Shown here: positions 27,186 through 35,376 of the stretch, piece by piece
Numbering within the stretch: position 1 is the stretch's first letter
Layout of the letters: every line of letters begins with the position of its first letter
From: Mycobacterium asiaticum
Lineage (GTDB): Bacteria > Actinomycetota > Actinomycetes > Mycobacteriales > Mycobacteriaceae
NCBI RefSeq assembly: GCF_001673635.1
Contig: NZ_LZMH01000043.1
Span: 116,972 to 180,971, forward strand
Direction of reading: 5' to 3'
Length of the DNA stretch: 64,000 nucleotides
Program-made: the position numbers and the translations under genes
Notes under the pieces: generated by a model
Databases searched by the model: none
What the model was told of the DNA's origin: nothing
The model's input: only the letters and a program-made list of their open reading frames with translations

Positions 27186-27279
27186 TTGTTCGAGTGTAGA
27201 ACGCGTCGTGGGGTGAGCGCGCGGACGTTCTGCTTGCCGCGACTACCTCCAGAGGTGCCCCGCAATGCGCAAGAAGTTA

Positions 27280-27313
27280 GTGGGGCGGCCGGGCTAAAGC
27301 CCGCGACTAATGG
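27280..27313. repeat. Degenerate tRNA-3'-end-like sequence
   Basis: The stretch starting TGGGGCGG and containing CCCGCGAC resembles the true attachment repeats at 27820 and 42391 but carries several mismatches. It may mark an older integration boundary. Chance similarity is possible. Confidence 0.3.
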
Positions 27314-27421
27314 CCTGCGAGTCGTGAGCCCGCTCGCGGGCAACCAGCGAAAGCTAGCTGGGGGTTAGCCGACCGGCCGTTTTCACCGAGTCCGCCCACG
27401 GTCCGCCACCACCTTGCTCCG

Positions 27422-27529
27422 GCGAGTACCGGGGGCAACGGCGGGTCCGGCGGCGCCCGCGGCATTGGATCGCCAAACGGCCAGGATGGCGGCAAGGAAG
27501 CCGACGGAACCGCCGGCACGCACGGGTAA
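27422..27529 (+). pseudogene. PE_PGRS-like C-terminal relic
   Basis: This open stretch encodes STGGNGGSGGARGIGSPNGQ followed by a few more Gly-rich residues and a stop at 27527. The Gly-Gly-Asn/Asp periodicity and terminal position are typical of PE_PGRS tails. No PE domain or start precedes it; the sequence from 27186 to 27421 holds nothing else that I recognise. Confidence 0.4.
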
Positions 27530-27619
27530 GCCGCCGCCAGATGCAAGGTCGGCTCCCTCGGCAAGCGTAGTTAGCTGCTGCGCGCGACAGTCTTGACCCG
27601 TTCATCGCCGGTGAAGAAC

Positions 27620-27752
27620 CGCATCGGGCCAACCAGGTGTGCAGCGTCTGGCACGACACCCCCGACTTCTCGGCGGACTGACTGATCGCCGAGCCATCGG
27701 TATTCACAGCCATCACGGCCCGATACCGCCGCTCGGCCACGGTTGACTCCCT
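27620..27752 (-). pseudogene. IS481-family transposase, N-terminal fragment
   Basis: From ATG 27752 the frame encodes MRESTVAERRYRAVMAVNTD and then a helix-turn-helix of the form A-E-K-S-G-V-S-C-Q-T-L-H-T-W-L-A-R, the usual start of IS481 transposases. After about 40 residues similarity stops (GSSPAMNGSR...), and the DDE catalytic region is absent. It lies just outside the left end of the integrated element. Confidence 0.6.
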
Positions 27753-27819
27753 CATCAAGGGAGTGTCAAGCATCAGCCGAAACACTGTCAGGCATCAGCC
27801 GACGCAATACACAACAAAA

Positions 27820-27858
27820 GTGGGGCGGGCGGGGCTCGAACCCGCGACCAACGGATTA
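27820..27858. repeat. attL, left copy of the 39-bp attachment repeat
   Basis: It is identical over 39 bp to 42391-42429 and corresponds to the tRNA from its discriminator base to the anticodon loop. The match ends on both sides (a/c before, c/t after). Confidence 0.85.
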
Positions 27859-27884
27859 CCGGACGGCCAATCTCGCCATTTCGC

Positions 27885-28005
27885 GATATTGCGCAAATAT
27901 TCTGTGCCGCAATGGATTAGCCGTATCGGCGGCCCGGTCAAGACCGGGCAGATCTCGTCTTTTCTCAGTCATTCGCGATGAATAAGCGATGACTGCTGCG
28001 GCCAC
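27885..28005. repeat. Imperfect direct repeat, copy A
   Basis: It resembles 29682-29801. Shared blocks include TTCTGTGCCGCAA-GGATTAGCC with one mismatch, GCAGATCT, and GATGAATAA-CGATGAC (GAATAA-CGATGAC in copy B). The last block also occurs at the integrase 3' end (42341-42356), so this may be the fossil end of a related element. From 28006 to 28386 I see no supported gene. Confidence 0.5.
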
Positions 28006-28386
28006 CTTACCCACTGTCGCAGCGGCCGTATCGCCGGCGAGAACCTATCCGCATCGCCGGCAGGGTAGGGGATGAGGACACAGAGGTCGTTCGGCATCGC
28101 GCATAGCGTGTGGTCCCGGACTAATGTGGGGGGCAGGTGCCGCCAGGATCGTCAACGTCGCCCAGGCGAAAACCAGCCGCGTAGCGGTGGCACGAGCGCC
28201 CTTAGCTCAGCGCGTACGCGGTCAAGGGCAGCCCCAACAGCGCGTCACCGGGGTCGAGGCGTTCGAAAAGGATCGCGGCGCCTTCAATGTCATCCATACC
28301 GCCGTTAGCCTATTCAAACCGTCCAACCGGACCGCAGATCATATGGTCCGCCGCAGTAGCGGCCGAGAATAACTGCGCGGACCGCT

Positions 28387-28542
28387 TCAACCTGCTTGGT
28401 GAGGCCGACGTCGCAGGTCATACCTGGCGACGTAGTCCTCGATTGCGAGACGAACAACTTGCGAAGTCGTACATTGTAGCGACTCCGCGATTGATTTTAG
28501 GTGGCCGTATACTTCGTCTGACAGTCTTGCTTGCACATGCAT
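28387..28542 (-). CDS. Ribbon-helix-helix (CopG/Arc-like) DNA-binding protein
   Basis: A 51-residue protein: MHVQARLSDEVYGHLKSIAE followed by SLQCTTSQVVRLAIEDYVARY. This is a beta strand then two helices, the ribbon-helix-helix plan used by antitoxin-type repressors. ATG 28542 is chosen because upstream frame sequence lies over the divergent TIR gene start. No toxin gene of a known family lies next to it; its natural target is the shared promoter region with the TIR gene, which it may repress. Confidence 0.65.
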   Translation of the reverse strand: MHVQARLSDEVYGHLKSIAESLQCTTSQVVRLAIEDYVARYDLRRRPHQAG

Positions 28543-28579
28543 GGTGATAATTCTAGGCAGAGGTGAATGGGTGGGGCAA

Positions 28580-29599
28580 ATGCTAGTACGAATCCTCTCA
28601 GATGAGACACTAATTACTGGACGTTGGCAACAACTAGCACGATCACTGTCGGGTTTACTTAACAATGTGACTTTCGAAGCCATACAGCGGCCCGTGCGAA
28701 TAAGCGCACGACAGATCGAGTATCCCACCAGTTACAACTCTCTCACGCCTTCTTTGCTGGAGGTCTCGAGTGGCGCTGACCTCACAATGATAGTTACAGC
28801 CAAGCCGTACGATAACAATTATTTCTACCAATCCCCATATCTCGACGACGGTAGACAAATGAGTATTTGTAGCTACAGCGGGTGGAATGACCTGACAAAC
28901 TTACCCGTTGAGAACGGCGTTGCCTATTTTATCGCGCAACATATCACATTCCAACTTGGCGAGTTCGACCAGCATCAACTCGTTACCGGATGTATCAATG
29001 ATTTCAACGGAACGAAAACCGCTGTAGACACCGGCATGCGTTCAGCATATATTTGTGCTCGATGCCTGACGAAAGTGGTCGCAGGCAATCCGCTAGTCGC
29101 GGATCTCCGACTGCTTTTGGACGCTATCTCAATGTCGTCTCGACTAAACTTGAATATTATTGACCATCTGCCCCAGATGCTAGAAACCGGCGATAAGATG
29201 TTCGATGTCTTTCTGTGTCATAACTCGTCCGATAAGCCGCAAGTGCGCAAAATTCGGGATCGCTTACGAGAGCTATCGATACGCACCTGGATGGATGAGG
29301 ACCAGTTGCGCCCCGGTCTTTCGTGGCGCGTGGAGCTTGAGAAGGCGATACCTCGGGTTTCGAGCGCCGCGGTCTTTGTCGGCGATGCTGGGACAGGGCC
29401 GTGGCAAGATCCCGAAATTAGTGCCCTACTCTTAGAGTTCGCTAGCCGCAGCTGCCCCGTGATACCAGTGATCCTCCCCGACGCAAAAGAAATACCAACC
29501 TTACCGCTGTTTCTGCGAACCCTTACTTGGGTCGACTTTCGCGACCAGACCCACGATGCAATGGACAGACTCGTATGGGGGATCACTGGGCAACGTTGA
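28580..29599 (+). CDS. TIR-domain protein with unidentified N-terminal domain
   Basis: About 339 residues. The C-terminal part (about 208-330) is a TIR domain: KMFDVFLCHNSSDKPQVRKI, TWMDEDQLRPGLSW, then VELEKAIPRVSSAAVFVGD. Bacterial TIR domains often degrade or cyclise NAD+ during phage defence. The N-terminal 200 residues contain an H-x2-L-V-T-G-C-I-N-D-F segment followed by SAYICARC, an arrangement reminiscent of degenerate metallopeptidases, but I cannot name it. Start 28580 is favoured by GGTGGGG upstream; 28541 is possible. The low G+C marks it as acquired. It is flanked by the imperfect repeats A and B. Confidence 0.75.
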   Translation: MLVRILSDETLITGRWQQLARSLSGLLNNVTFEAIQRPVRISARQIEYPTSYNSLTPSLLEVSSGADLTMIVTAKPYDNNYFYQSPYLDDGRQMSICSYSGWNDLTNLPVENGVAYFIAQHITFQLGEFDQHQLVTGCINDFNGTKTAVDTGMRSAYICARCLTKVVAGNPLVADLRLLLDAISMSSRLNLNIIDHLPQMLETGDKMFDVFLCHNSSDKPQVRKIRDRLRELSIRTWMDEDQLRPGLSWRVELEKAIPRVSSAAVFVGDAGTGPWQDPEISALLLEFASRSCPVIPVILPDAKEIPTLPLFLRTLTWVDFRDQTHDAMDRLVWGITGQR

Positions 29600-29681
29600 G
29601 CACAGTCGCTGGGGTTGAGCCGATAGACTTCGAAGTCCATTCTGCACCAATGGTTGTGCATCATTGCGTACCTTCTGTCCA

Positions 29682-29801
29682 GATCCTGCACAATCGTTCT
29701 GTGCCGCAACGGATTAGCCATCTCGACGATGCCGCCTAACCTCGCAGATCTGAACTTGCTCAATAGTTTGCACTGAATAACCGATGACGGCTACGCCGCC
29801 T
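29682..29801. repeat. Imperfect direct repeat, copy B
   Basis: Partner of 27885-28005; together they bracket the RHH and TIR genes. Between 29802 and 30439 the base composition returns to high G+C and I can support no gene; open frames there look like shadows. A strong but unused-looking GGAGGAG lies at 30384-30390. Confidence 0.5.
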
Positions 29802-30439
29802 TTACTGGCCTCAAAGACTTACTGCGCCTTGGCAGAGGCCTGGGCCGAGGCCAGAAGAGTGCTGCGCACGATGAACATTCACCTTGGCTTCATTCGCTCC
29901 GCCACCACCGCGTTGGCCGCTCGGTCGCCCCGCCGAGCGGGCCCGCGCCGATAGGTAGAGGAGCTGCGACCGTGGCCTCACCCTTGTGGCCGCGGCGACC
30001 CTACGGCGAGGTTCCCGCGAAGTGCATGACGAGGCACACCAGAGCCATTTCGAGCAATTTGTGCCGCGGGTTCCAGCCGGGACCCTCTGTAGGACCGTCG
30101 TGAGGGTGCCCAGTGGTGGGCCTGGCGTCCAACACCGACCAGTTGCCGAATTGCGTGCGGACAGACCGTCGCAGCCCATCAAGCCGATCCGAGTCTAGTG
30201 CGGCGCCTCAACCTTGCTCGATTGATGCCCGCGGGTGTAGTACTGATCAGCGACGGAGAGCCATTCCATAGTTCCAGCGGTTGGCATTGGCAGGGCCACG
30301 GCAAGCCTCGACGTCGTTGTCAACGGATTGCCATATCCTCAAGGCGACGGGAGCCGAGCGCAACGCTCGACGAACCATCCCACGGAGGAGAATAAGGTTC
30401 GCAACAACAACCGGTCGGAACACGAACCTAGGCGGAGTT

Positions 30440-31408
30440 TTGGATCTCAGTGAGTATCAGCAAAAAGCGAACGAAACCAGCCTGCTGCCCTTGGGGGGTC
30501 CCGTCGCCGCAATCCAACCACTTCTCGGCCTAGCCTACGAGAGCGGCTCAATTCTCAACGTTTTCATGCGTTACATGCGCGATAACATCGATCTCAAGGA
30601 GAATATTGAGCAACTGAAGGAAGAGCTTGGCGATCTTCTCTGGTACGCCGCAGCAGTTGCGACCGCCGCCGGCCTAGATTTGGGTGAGATAGCGGACGCG
30701 AACCTCGAACGCGCTCGAGATAGGTACATGCTTCGAGGCGAGGAGCCTGACTTAAGCACCCTTGAGGTGTATGACGAAAGTTTTCCCGAGCGTGAGCGGT
30801 TTCCGCGAAGGTTACAATTTGATTTTATGGAGACTGAACGGGATGGCGCTCCGTTGGCGATCATGAGACTAACTTTTGCTGACCCCAATCATTTCCCGGA
30901 GGGCCCAGTCACTGACACGAATGAAAAAATTGCGGGTTTCAAGGTCGGCGAGAATCTCGGAGATGCGTTAACCGATAATGCTCGAATAGCCGACGGCTAT
31001 CGCTATCATGATGCCATTCATTTTGGCTTCATGGCAGTACTCGGATGGTCGCCCAACACCCGCTCGCTGTTGAAGCTAAAACGCCGCTCGGATGCCACCG
31101 TCGATGAATGTGAAGATGGGGCACGAGCCATCTTTGCAGAGGAAGGGCTGGCGACAATCCTGTCTCGCCTTGCGACTCGCCGCATGGGTTTCCTAACCGA
31201 AACAACAGTCGATGGCGAGACAGTCGAGCTCGCGAAGGCGGCAACGAGTAGCTTCGAAGTATCTTCTGCGCCTGCCTGGTTATGGCGACGTGCGATATCG
31301 AGTGGCTTCCGTGCTATGCGCAACCTCATCGACCATAAGGGAGGGTCTTTGATCGCGGATCTTGACGCGCGTACACTGATATATTCGAAAATTCCGTTGC
31401 TCTCATGA
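30440..31408 (+). CDS. MazG-like nucleotide pyrophosphohydrolase fused to a MazG_C-type domain
   Basis: About 322 residues. Residues 1-105 form a MazG-type all-alpha NTP pyrophosphohydrolase: EYQQKANETS, GLAYESGSILN and KEELGDLLWYA (ExxD). The first metal motif reads ESGS where EExxE is usual, so activity may be altered. Residues about 120-322 match the MazG C-terminal domain, with NLGDALTDNARIADGYRYHD and AIHFGFMAVLGWSP (two His). The TTG start at 30440 gives LDLSEYQ, as in relatives. It opens a three-gene operon with a methyltransferase and a DNA-kinase-helical-domain-like protein, suggesting handling of an unusual nucleotide. Confidence 0.75.
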   Translation: MDLSEYQQKANETSLLPLGGPVAAIQPLLGLAYESGSILNVFMRYMRDNIDLKENIEQLKEELGDLLWYAAAVATAAGLDLGEIADANLERARDRYMLRGEEPDLSTLEVYDESFPERERFPRRLQFDFMETERDGAPLAIMRLTFADPNHFPEGPVTDTNEKIAGFKVGENLGDALTDNARIADGYRYHDAIHFGFMAVLGWSPNTRSLLKLKRRSDATVDECEDGARAIFAEEGLATILSRLATRRMGFLTETTVDGETVELAKAATSSFEVSSAPAWLWRRAISSGFRAMRNLIDHKGGSLIADLDARTLIYSKIPLLS

Positions 31409-31451
31409 GCTTATTAGTATCCGAAACTCGAATCGAAAAGATGTATTACCC

Positions 31452-32420
31452 ATGAACGAAGTTGATTTCGACAAATTGATCGAAGACTTAGAAGACCAAC
31501 TCTTGTCGGGCGCAACGCGCGTCGCGATCTTAGGCCTGACGCCTGACACTCTGAAAATCTATCGGCACCTGAGAGCATCTGAGATTTCCGACGTCATAGA
31601 CGGCGTCTACGTGCCCCATGCTGACCTTAAACCGACCTATTCAGTACCGTTTAATGTAAGGCCGCTAGATGAGATCGGTTTGGTCGAATATGACATCATC
31701 GTTGTCGCCGCCGATGAAGATAAAGAGGAACTACTTATCGGCGCGCTGGAATATATTAAAGGTGCACCAAAGGTGATAGTTTCAGGCTACGGACACCTAA
31801 ACTATAGGGACTCTACCTATAAGAAAGTTCTTGCCGATCTGCTCGTGCCCTCCCTGGCGAACGGGTACCCGAACACATTGATTCACCTCTATGAGTGTCT
31901 CGTTAACGCATCGCGCCTAAATCTAGAAGGTGTGGTTGCTGAATTTGGAGTATTCAAAGGCGGCACAACGATGTTCTTGTCGAAGGTTGTTGAGTTGCTC
32001 GGGAAAGACTGGCCAGTGATCGGGTTTGACTCATTCGATGGCTTTCCACCACGTCGAAGCCCACTCGATATGTACGATCATCCCGATTGTGAGTTCAGTG
32101 ATCAGCAGGCGGTCGCGGCGTATTTGAGCGGCCGCAATGTTCAACTCATTTCTGGCGATATCGTTGATTCCGCACCGATACTGAGCCAATACGACGTGGT
32201 TCTTGCCTTCATTGATACTGACAACTACACTTCCGCGCTCGCAGCCATAGATGCCGCAAGGGATAGGGTCGTCGTAGGCGGTGCAATAGTATTTGACCAC
32301 TTCACTGGAGTCGATAAATTTCGCTACACACTGGGTGAGCGGATCGCAGCTCAATCTCTGCTGCAGGATTCGAGATATTTCAATTTGCACGGAACCGGCG
32401 TGTTCACTCGACAGCGCTAA
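31452..32420 (+). CDS. TylF-family methyltransferase with N-terminal Rossmann-like domain
   Basis: A 322-residue protein. Residues about 18-120 form a small nucleotide-binding-like domain (ATRVAILGLTPDTLKIYRHL...EYDIIVVAADEDKEEL). Residues about 135-322 are a TylF-type SAM methyltransferase: VAEFGVFKGGTTMFLSKV, GFDSFDGFPPRR, AFIDTDNYTSA and VFDHFTGVDKF. Ordinary TylF enzymes, including the one at 10347, lack the N-terminal domain. Low G+C. In this operon the acceptor could be a modified nucleotide or sugar rather than an antibiotic, but that is inference from neighbours. Confidence 0.78.
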   Translation: MNEVDFDKLIEDLEDQLLSGATRVAILGLTPDTLKIYRHLRASEISDVIDGVYVPHADLKPTYSVPFNVRPLDEIGLVEYDIIVVAADEDKEELLIGALEYIKGAPKVIVSGYGHLNYRDSTYKKVLADLLVPSLANGYPNTLIHLYECLVNASRLNLEGVVAEFGVFKGGTTMFLSKVVELLGKDWPVIGFDSFDGFPPRRSPLDMYDHPDCEFSDQQAVAAYLSGRNVQLISGDIVDSAPILSQYDVVLAFIDTDNYTSALAAIDAARDRVVVGGAIVFDHFTGVDKFRYTLGERIAAQSLLQDSRYFNLHGTGVFTRQR

Positions 32421-32440
32421 TAGCTTACGGAGGATCAAAC

Positions 32441-33454
32441 GTGCGACGCCCTATTCCGCGACCTGGCGTTTACGAACTATACTGGAAATTCGCTTTTGAA
32501 AGACAGAAGGCTTTCGAACTCCGATTTTTGCGGGAAGAGCCTCCGTGGTCCTCCGATCCGATTATCGGCGAGTACAAGTTTTGCAACGTCTTCCGTGCGG
32601 CCGACCGAGTCAGTCAGTATCTGATCCGCGAGATCTGCTACGACGACCGCGAATGTACTTTTAGTGATCGGCTTTTTCAAATCGTAGCATTCCGACTCTT
32701 CAGCAAGATCTCAACATGGGAGGTAGCCAAAGATTATCTCGGTCGGCAGCCTACGATAGATGATCTGAATCTCGACCGCTTCAGTGCTGCCTTGGCCATG
32801 GCGAGAGCCCGAAATGGCACAATATATACCGGCGCATTCATTCTGTGCGCGAATGATGCCTACAAACAACCGTCCAAATATCTTAATCACGTGGCGCTGT
32901 TAAAGCATATGTTTGTCGATGACCAACTGGCTACGGAAATCCTGCGTTGCCGATCGCTCGAGCAACTATACCAAAAGCTTCGACAGTTTCCATTAATCGG
33001 CGACTTCATGGCTTATCAGATTGCGATTGACCTGAACTACAGCGATATAGTCAACTTTGATGAAGATGATTTTGTCCAGCCTGGTCCTGGTGCGTTGCGG
33101 GGTATTAAGAAATGCTTTCTGAGTGCCGGTGGCATGAGTCCGTCGGAAATCATCATGTGGATGGTGGACCACCAAGAGCAAGAGTTTGAAAGGCTAGGCT
33201 TGAAGTTTTTCGGCCTTTGGGGCCGACGCAGATTGCATGCGATAGATTGCCAGGGTCTTTTTTGTGAGACTGACAAGTACTGTCGGGTCGCAGCCCCTCA
33301 ACTCGAGAGCACTCGAAAGCGCATTAAGGCGAGGTTTGTCCCTCAAAATAGTCCGATTTCGTTTTTCTTTCCGCCTAAGTGGGAAGTTAACGACGCGATC
33401 TACGCAGCGAGACCTGCTGTTGTGATGTCAAATGCGTCGCCGATGACGCTGTAA
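32441..33454 (+). CDS. 5-hmdU DNA kinase helical-domain / thymine-pyrophosphorylase-like protein
   Basis: A 337-residue protein. Recognisable landmarks are CNVFRAADRVSQYLIREI, AFRLFSKISTWEVAK, YTGAFILCAND, and a HhH-like block FPLIGDFMAYQIAIDLNYS then DDFVQPGPGALRGIKKCF. I recall this set from the helical domain described with 5-hydroxymethyl-dU DNA kinases and alpha-glutamyl/putrescinyl-thymine pyrophosphorylases of phages, distant relatives of base-flipping glycosylases. That suggests acting on a thymine-derived base in DNA. GGAGG lies 7 nt before the GTG start. No kinase P-loop is visible, so the catalytic partner may be elsewhere. Confidence 0.65.
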   Translation: MRRPIPRPGVYELYWKFAFERQKAFELRFLREEPPWSSDPIIGEYKFCNVFRAADRVSQYLIREICYDDRECTFSDRLFQIVAFRLFSKISTWEVAKDYLGRQPTIDDLNLDRFSAALAMARARNGTIYTGAFILCANDAYKQPSKYLNHVALLKHMFVDDQLATEILRCRSLEQLYQKLRQFPLIGDFMAYQIAIDLNYSDIVNFDEDDFVQPGPGALRGIKKCFLSAGGMSPSEIIMWMVDHQEQEFERLGLKFFGLWGRRRLHAIDCQGLFCETDKYCRVAAPQLESTRKRIKARFVPQNSPISFFFPPKWEVNDAIYAARPAVVMSNASPMTL

Positions 33455-33483
33455 CGGTATTGCCGCGGTGTCTATCGTCGAAA

Positions 33484-33882
33484 TCAGGCAATCAGTGCGT
33501 GCATACGTGCATCCAAGGTGTTCATCTTCGAGCGCAGCGCAGACGTTGCATCGATCTTCATGACATGACTAATAACGACTGCACAGATGATGACGTCGGC
33601 GATCTCGGCTTCGATCGCCGCATGGTCAAAAAACTTGCCTGGTCTTTGATGTTTGAGGTGGCCGAGGATCGCCGCGTGGAGCTCGCCAACCTCCTCAGTT
33701 AGCTTCGCGGCCTGGGACAGAAGGAAGAGATCGCTGGATTCGGGGACCTCGATCAACGTGGCGACTGCATCAGCGTGTTTTGAAGCCCACCCGGCGAGGT
33801 CCCGCACCATGAGCTCCTGGCGAACCTCGGTAGCGCTAGCCACAGAGGTCGGTTGGTGTTGTTCCTGGTAGCTCGCGGTCAT
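33484..33882 (-). CDS. MazG-like nucleotide pyrophosphohydrolase
   Basis: A 132-residue MazG-superfamily protein with both metal motifs intact: KLTEEVGELHAAILGH (EExxE) and AEIADVIICAVVISHVMKID (ExxD). It should cleave (d)NTPs or a modified nucleotide to the monophosphate. ATG 33882 has GGGA 7 nt upstream; the longer frame to 33909 is less likely. It converges with the gene at 32441 and is the second MazG-type hydrolase of the island. Confidence 0.75.
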   Translation of the reverse strand: MTASYQEQHQPTSVASATEVRQELMVRDLAGWASKHADAVATLIEVPESSDLFLLSQAAKLTEEVGELHAAILGHLKHQRPGKFFDHAAIEAEIADVIICAVVISHVMKIDATSALRSKMNTLDARMHALIA

Positions 33883-34094
33883 GCAATGTCCCTTCCCCGG
33901 ACTCGTCACGTCGCAGTGACCTTAAACTACGCAGATTGTTAATCGCACTGTTGACAAGTGACTCACTTCTGTGGACAAGCCCCATACCGAAGTCCGACGC
34001 CCTGTTAGTTATTGGCCCTCATCGCGTGGTCGGAGGTCGGATTGGTCAGGAAGGCGGCTGTGCATAATGGAGTGCCGAATTACATATTTGTAAT

Positions 34095-34700
34095 TTACCG
34101 AGGTGGCCAATCGCAGGGCCGGCCAAGTACGCCAGTACCGATCGTCTTAAGCCACCCTATCGCTGAGTCGACTAATGAATCGGGGAAATTGCACCGATGG
34201 AAAGATCGGTCATGGACAATATCCGTCCCATGGGAAGTGCGCAATTCCTCAGGAATAAGAGGCGCCTGATCACCGAAGTAGACAAATTGCTGGGCAATCA
34301 GTACCTTGTCGCTCCTCGTGTCACGTGAGATATGTCCGGGATTCGGAGCGCCATCCGCAAAGCTATGGCGCGAGTCAGCTTGTATCCACTCACCCTCACT
34401 GCCCCGGTGGTAGATGTTGTCACCGAATGCATGCTTAAAGCTTGCGCGCATGTTTGGGATCTTTCTGATAAATCTTGAATCGGTCCAGTATTCATCAAAG
34501 GTGAGGATCTCGTCTACATGCATCGCATAGACGAGATGACCATGAAGACCTTTAGCTTTCGATCCCGTACCTAGTATCCAATCGCCCACTTGGGCCTTGG
34601 CTCTAATCTCTTGCTTGCAAGTCGCAAGCGTGCAGAAGCCATGAAATGGATTCGGCGCAAAACCGACGTCGTAACGAAGGACATAACTATAAAGTCGCAA
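34095..34700 (-). CDS. Nmad2-like nucleotide-modification-associated protein
   Basis: A 201-residue protein starting at TTG with LRLYSYVLRYDVGFAPNPFH, then CTLATCKQEIR, VGDWILGTGSK and FGDNIYHRGSEGEW. I recognise these as the pattern of nucleotide-modification-associated domain 2, a domain found beside hypermodified-base pathways and of unknown biochemical role. The call rests on memory of the family. It follows the ThsB-like gene by 14 bp on the same strand, so the two are probably co-expressed, with the MazG-like gene further on. Confidence 0.6.
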   Translation of the reverse strand: MRLYSYVLRYDVGFAPNPFHGFCTLATCKQEIRAKAQVGDWILGTGSKAKGLHGHLVYAMHVDEILTFDEYWTDSRFIRKIPNMRASFKHAFGDNIYHRGSEGEWIQADSRHSFADGAPNPGHISRDTRSDKVLIAQQFVYFGDQAPLIPEELRTSHGTDIVHDRSFHRCNFPDSLVDSAIGWLKTIGTGVLGRPCDWPPR

Positions 34701-34714
34701 TGTCTACTGGGTTA

Positions 34715-35182
34715 TCAACACTTAGCACGGGGAATAGACCGTGCTGCCGGGACTGATCCATCGGGTGTTTCCCAGCGATCTGCGCCGTTGAGAGCATCTA
34801 TAATTGCCTGACCGTTCCAACCAACAACTGCGTCAGCGAATTCCTCGAGGCCGCTCGGAAGGTCGCACTGAGCCGCCCCGGGTGCCCAGACACCAATGAT
34901 CCGTTTATCGGGAAATCTATTTGCGTACTCAATCTCCCAGTCTACCCATTCGTGGTTCTTCGTATCCGGCGAAACCAGGACAATTATCTTGCCAGATCGC
35001 TGAATTCTGTCCGCGAGAATAGACTTGATGTACGACTCGGAATTAGCGCCGTTCGGGTTCGAACTATTAACCGACGAGTCATGGATCTCACAGCCATGAC
35101 GTGCAAGAAGGTCCCGGAGCTGACTCAGAAAACGATCATCTTCGTGCCGATGGCTTATGAATACGTTATGTAAAGCCGACAT
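34715..35182 (-). CDS. ThsB-like TIR (DUF1863) protein
   Basis: A 155-residue single-domain protein: ALHNVFISHRHEDDRFLSQL, SYIKSILADRIQRSGKIIVLVSP and EWVDWEIEYA. This is the compact TIR-like fold of Thoeris ThsB, which makes a cyclic ADP-ribose-type signal from NAD+ on phage infection. ATG 35182 has GGAGGG about 5 nt upstream. It is divergent from the TIR-TIR/SLOG pair, separated by 194 bp that could hold both promoters. No SIR2-SLOG ThsA is present. Confidence 0.75.
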   Translation of the reverse strand: MSALHNVFISHRHEDDRFLSQLRDLLARHGCEIHDSSVNSSNPNGANSESYIKSILADRIQRSGKIIVLVSPDTKNHEWVDWEIEYANRFPDKRIIGVWAPGAAQCDLPSGLEEFADAVVGWNGQAIIDALNGADRWETPDGSVPAARSIPRAKC

Positions 35183-35376
35183 TTCGACCCTCCATGTGGT
35201 TCGTCGGGCGGCGGCGACTCGCAGCGTCGCCACTCATTGGGGCAAGCCAATTTGCCGGTGCGACTGGCCCCTCCGACCGGGGCTGACATCCGTCCCCGGT
35301 TCACCCTTGACCTTACCTCTGCGGTCCGACAACCGCGGTTACCGAAGCGCTGCTCCGGCCTCGTAGTCTCGTGGGT

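Noticed and set aside
28387..28542. Classical toxin-antitoxin pair with the RHH protein as antitoxin
   Set aside because: No adjacent gene resembles ParE, RelE, VapC or another known partner toxin; only the divergent TIR gene is present.
29811..30182. 123-codon minus-strand frame between the TIR and MazG genes
   Set aside because: Low-complexity Arg/Ser composition, no start signal and no recognisable motif.
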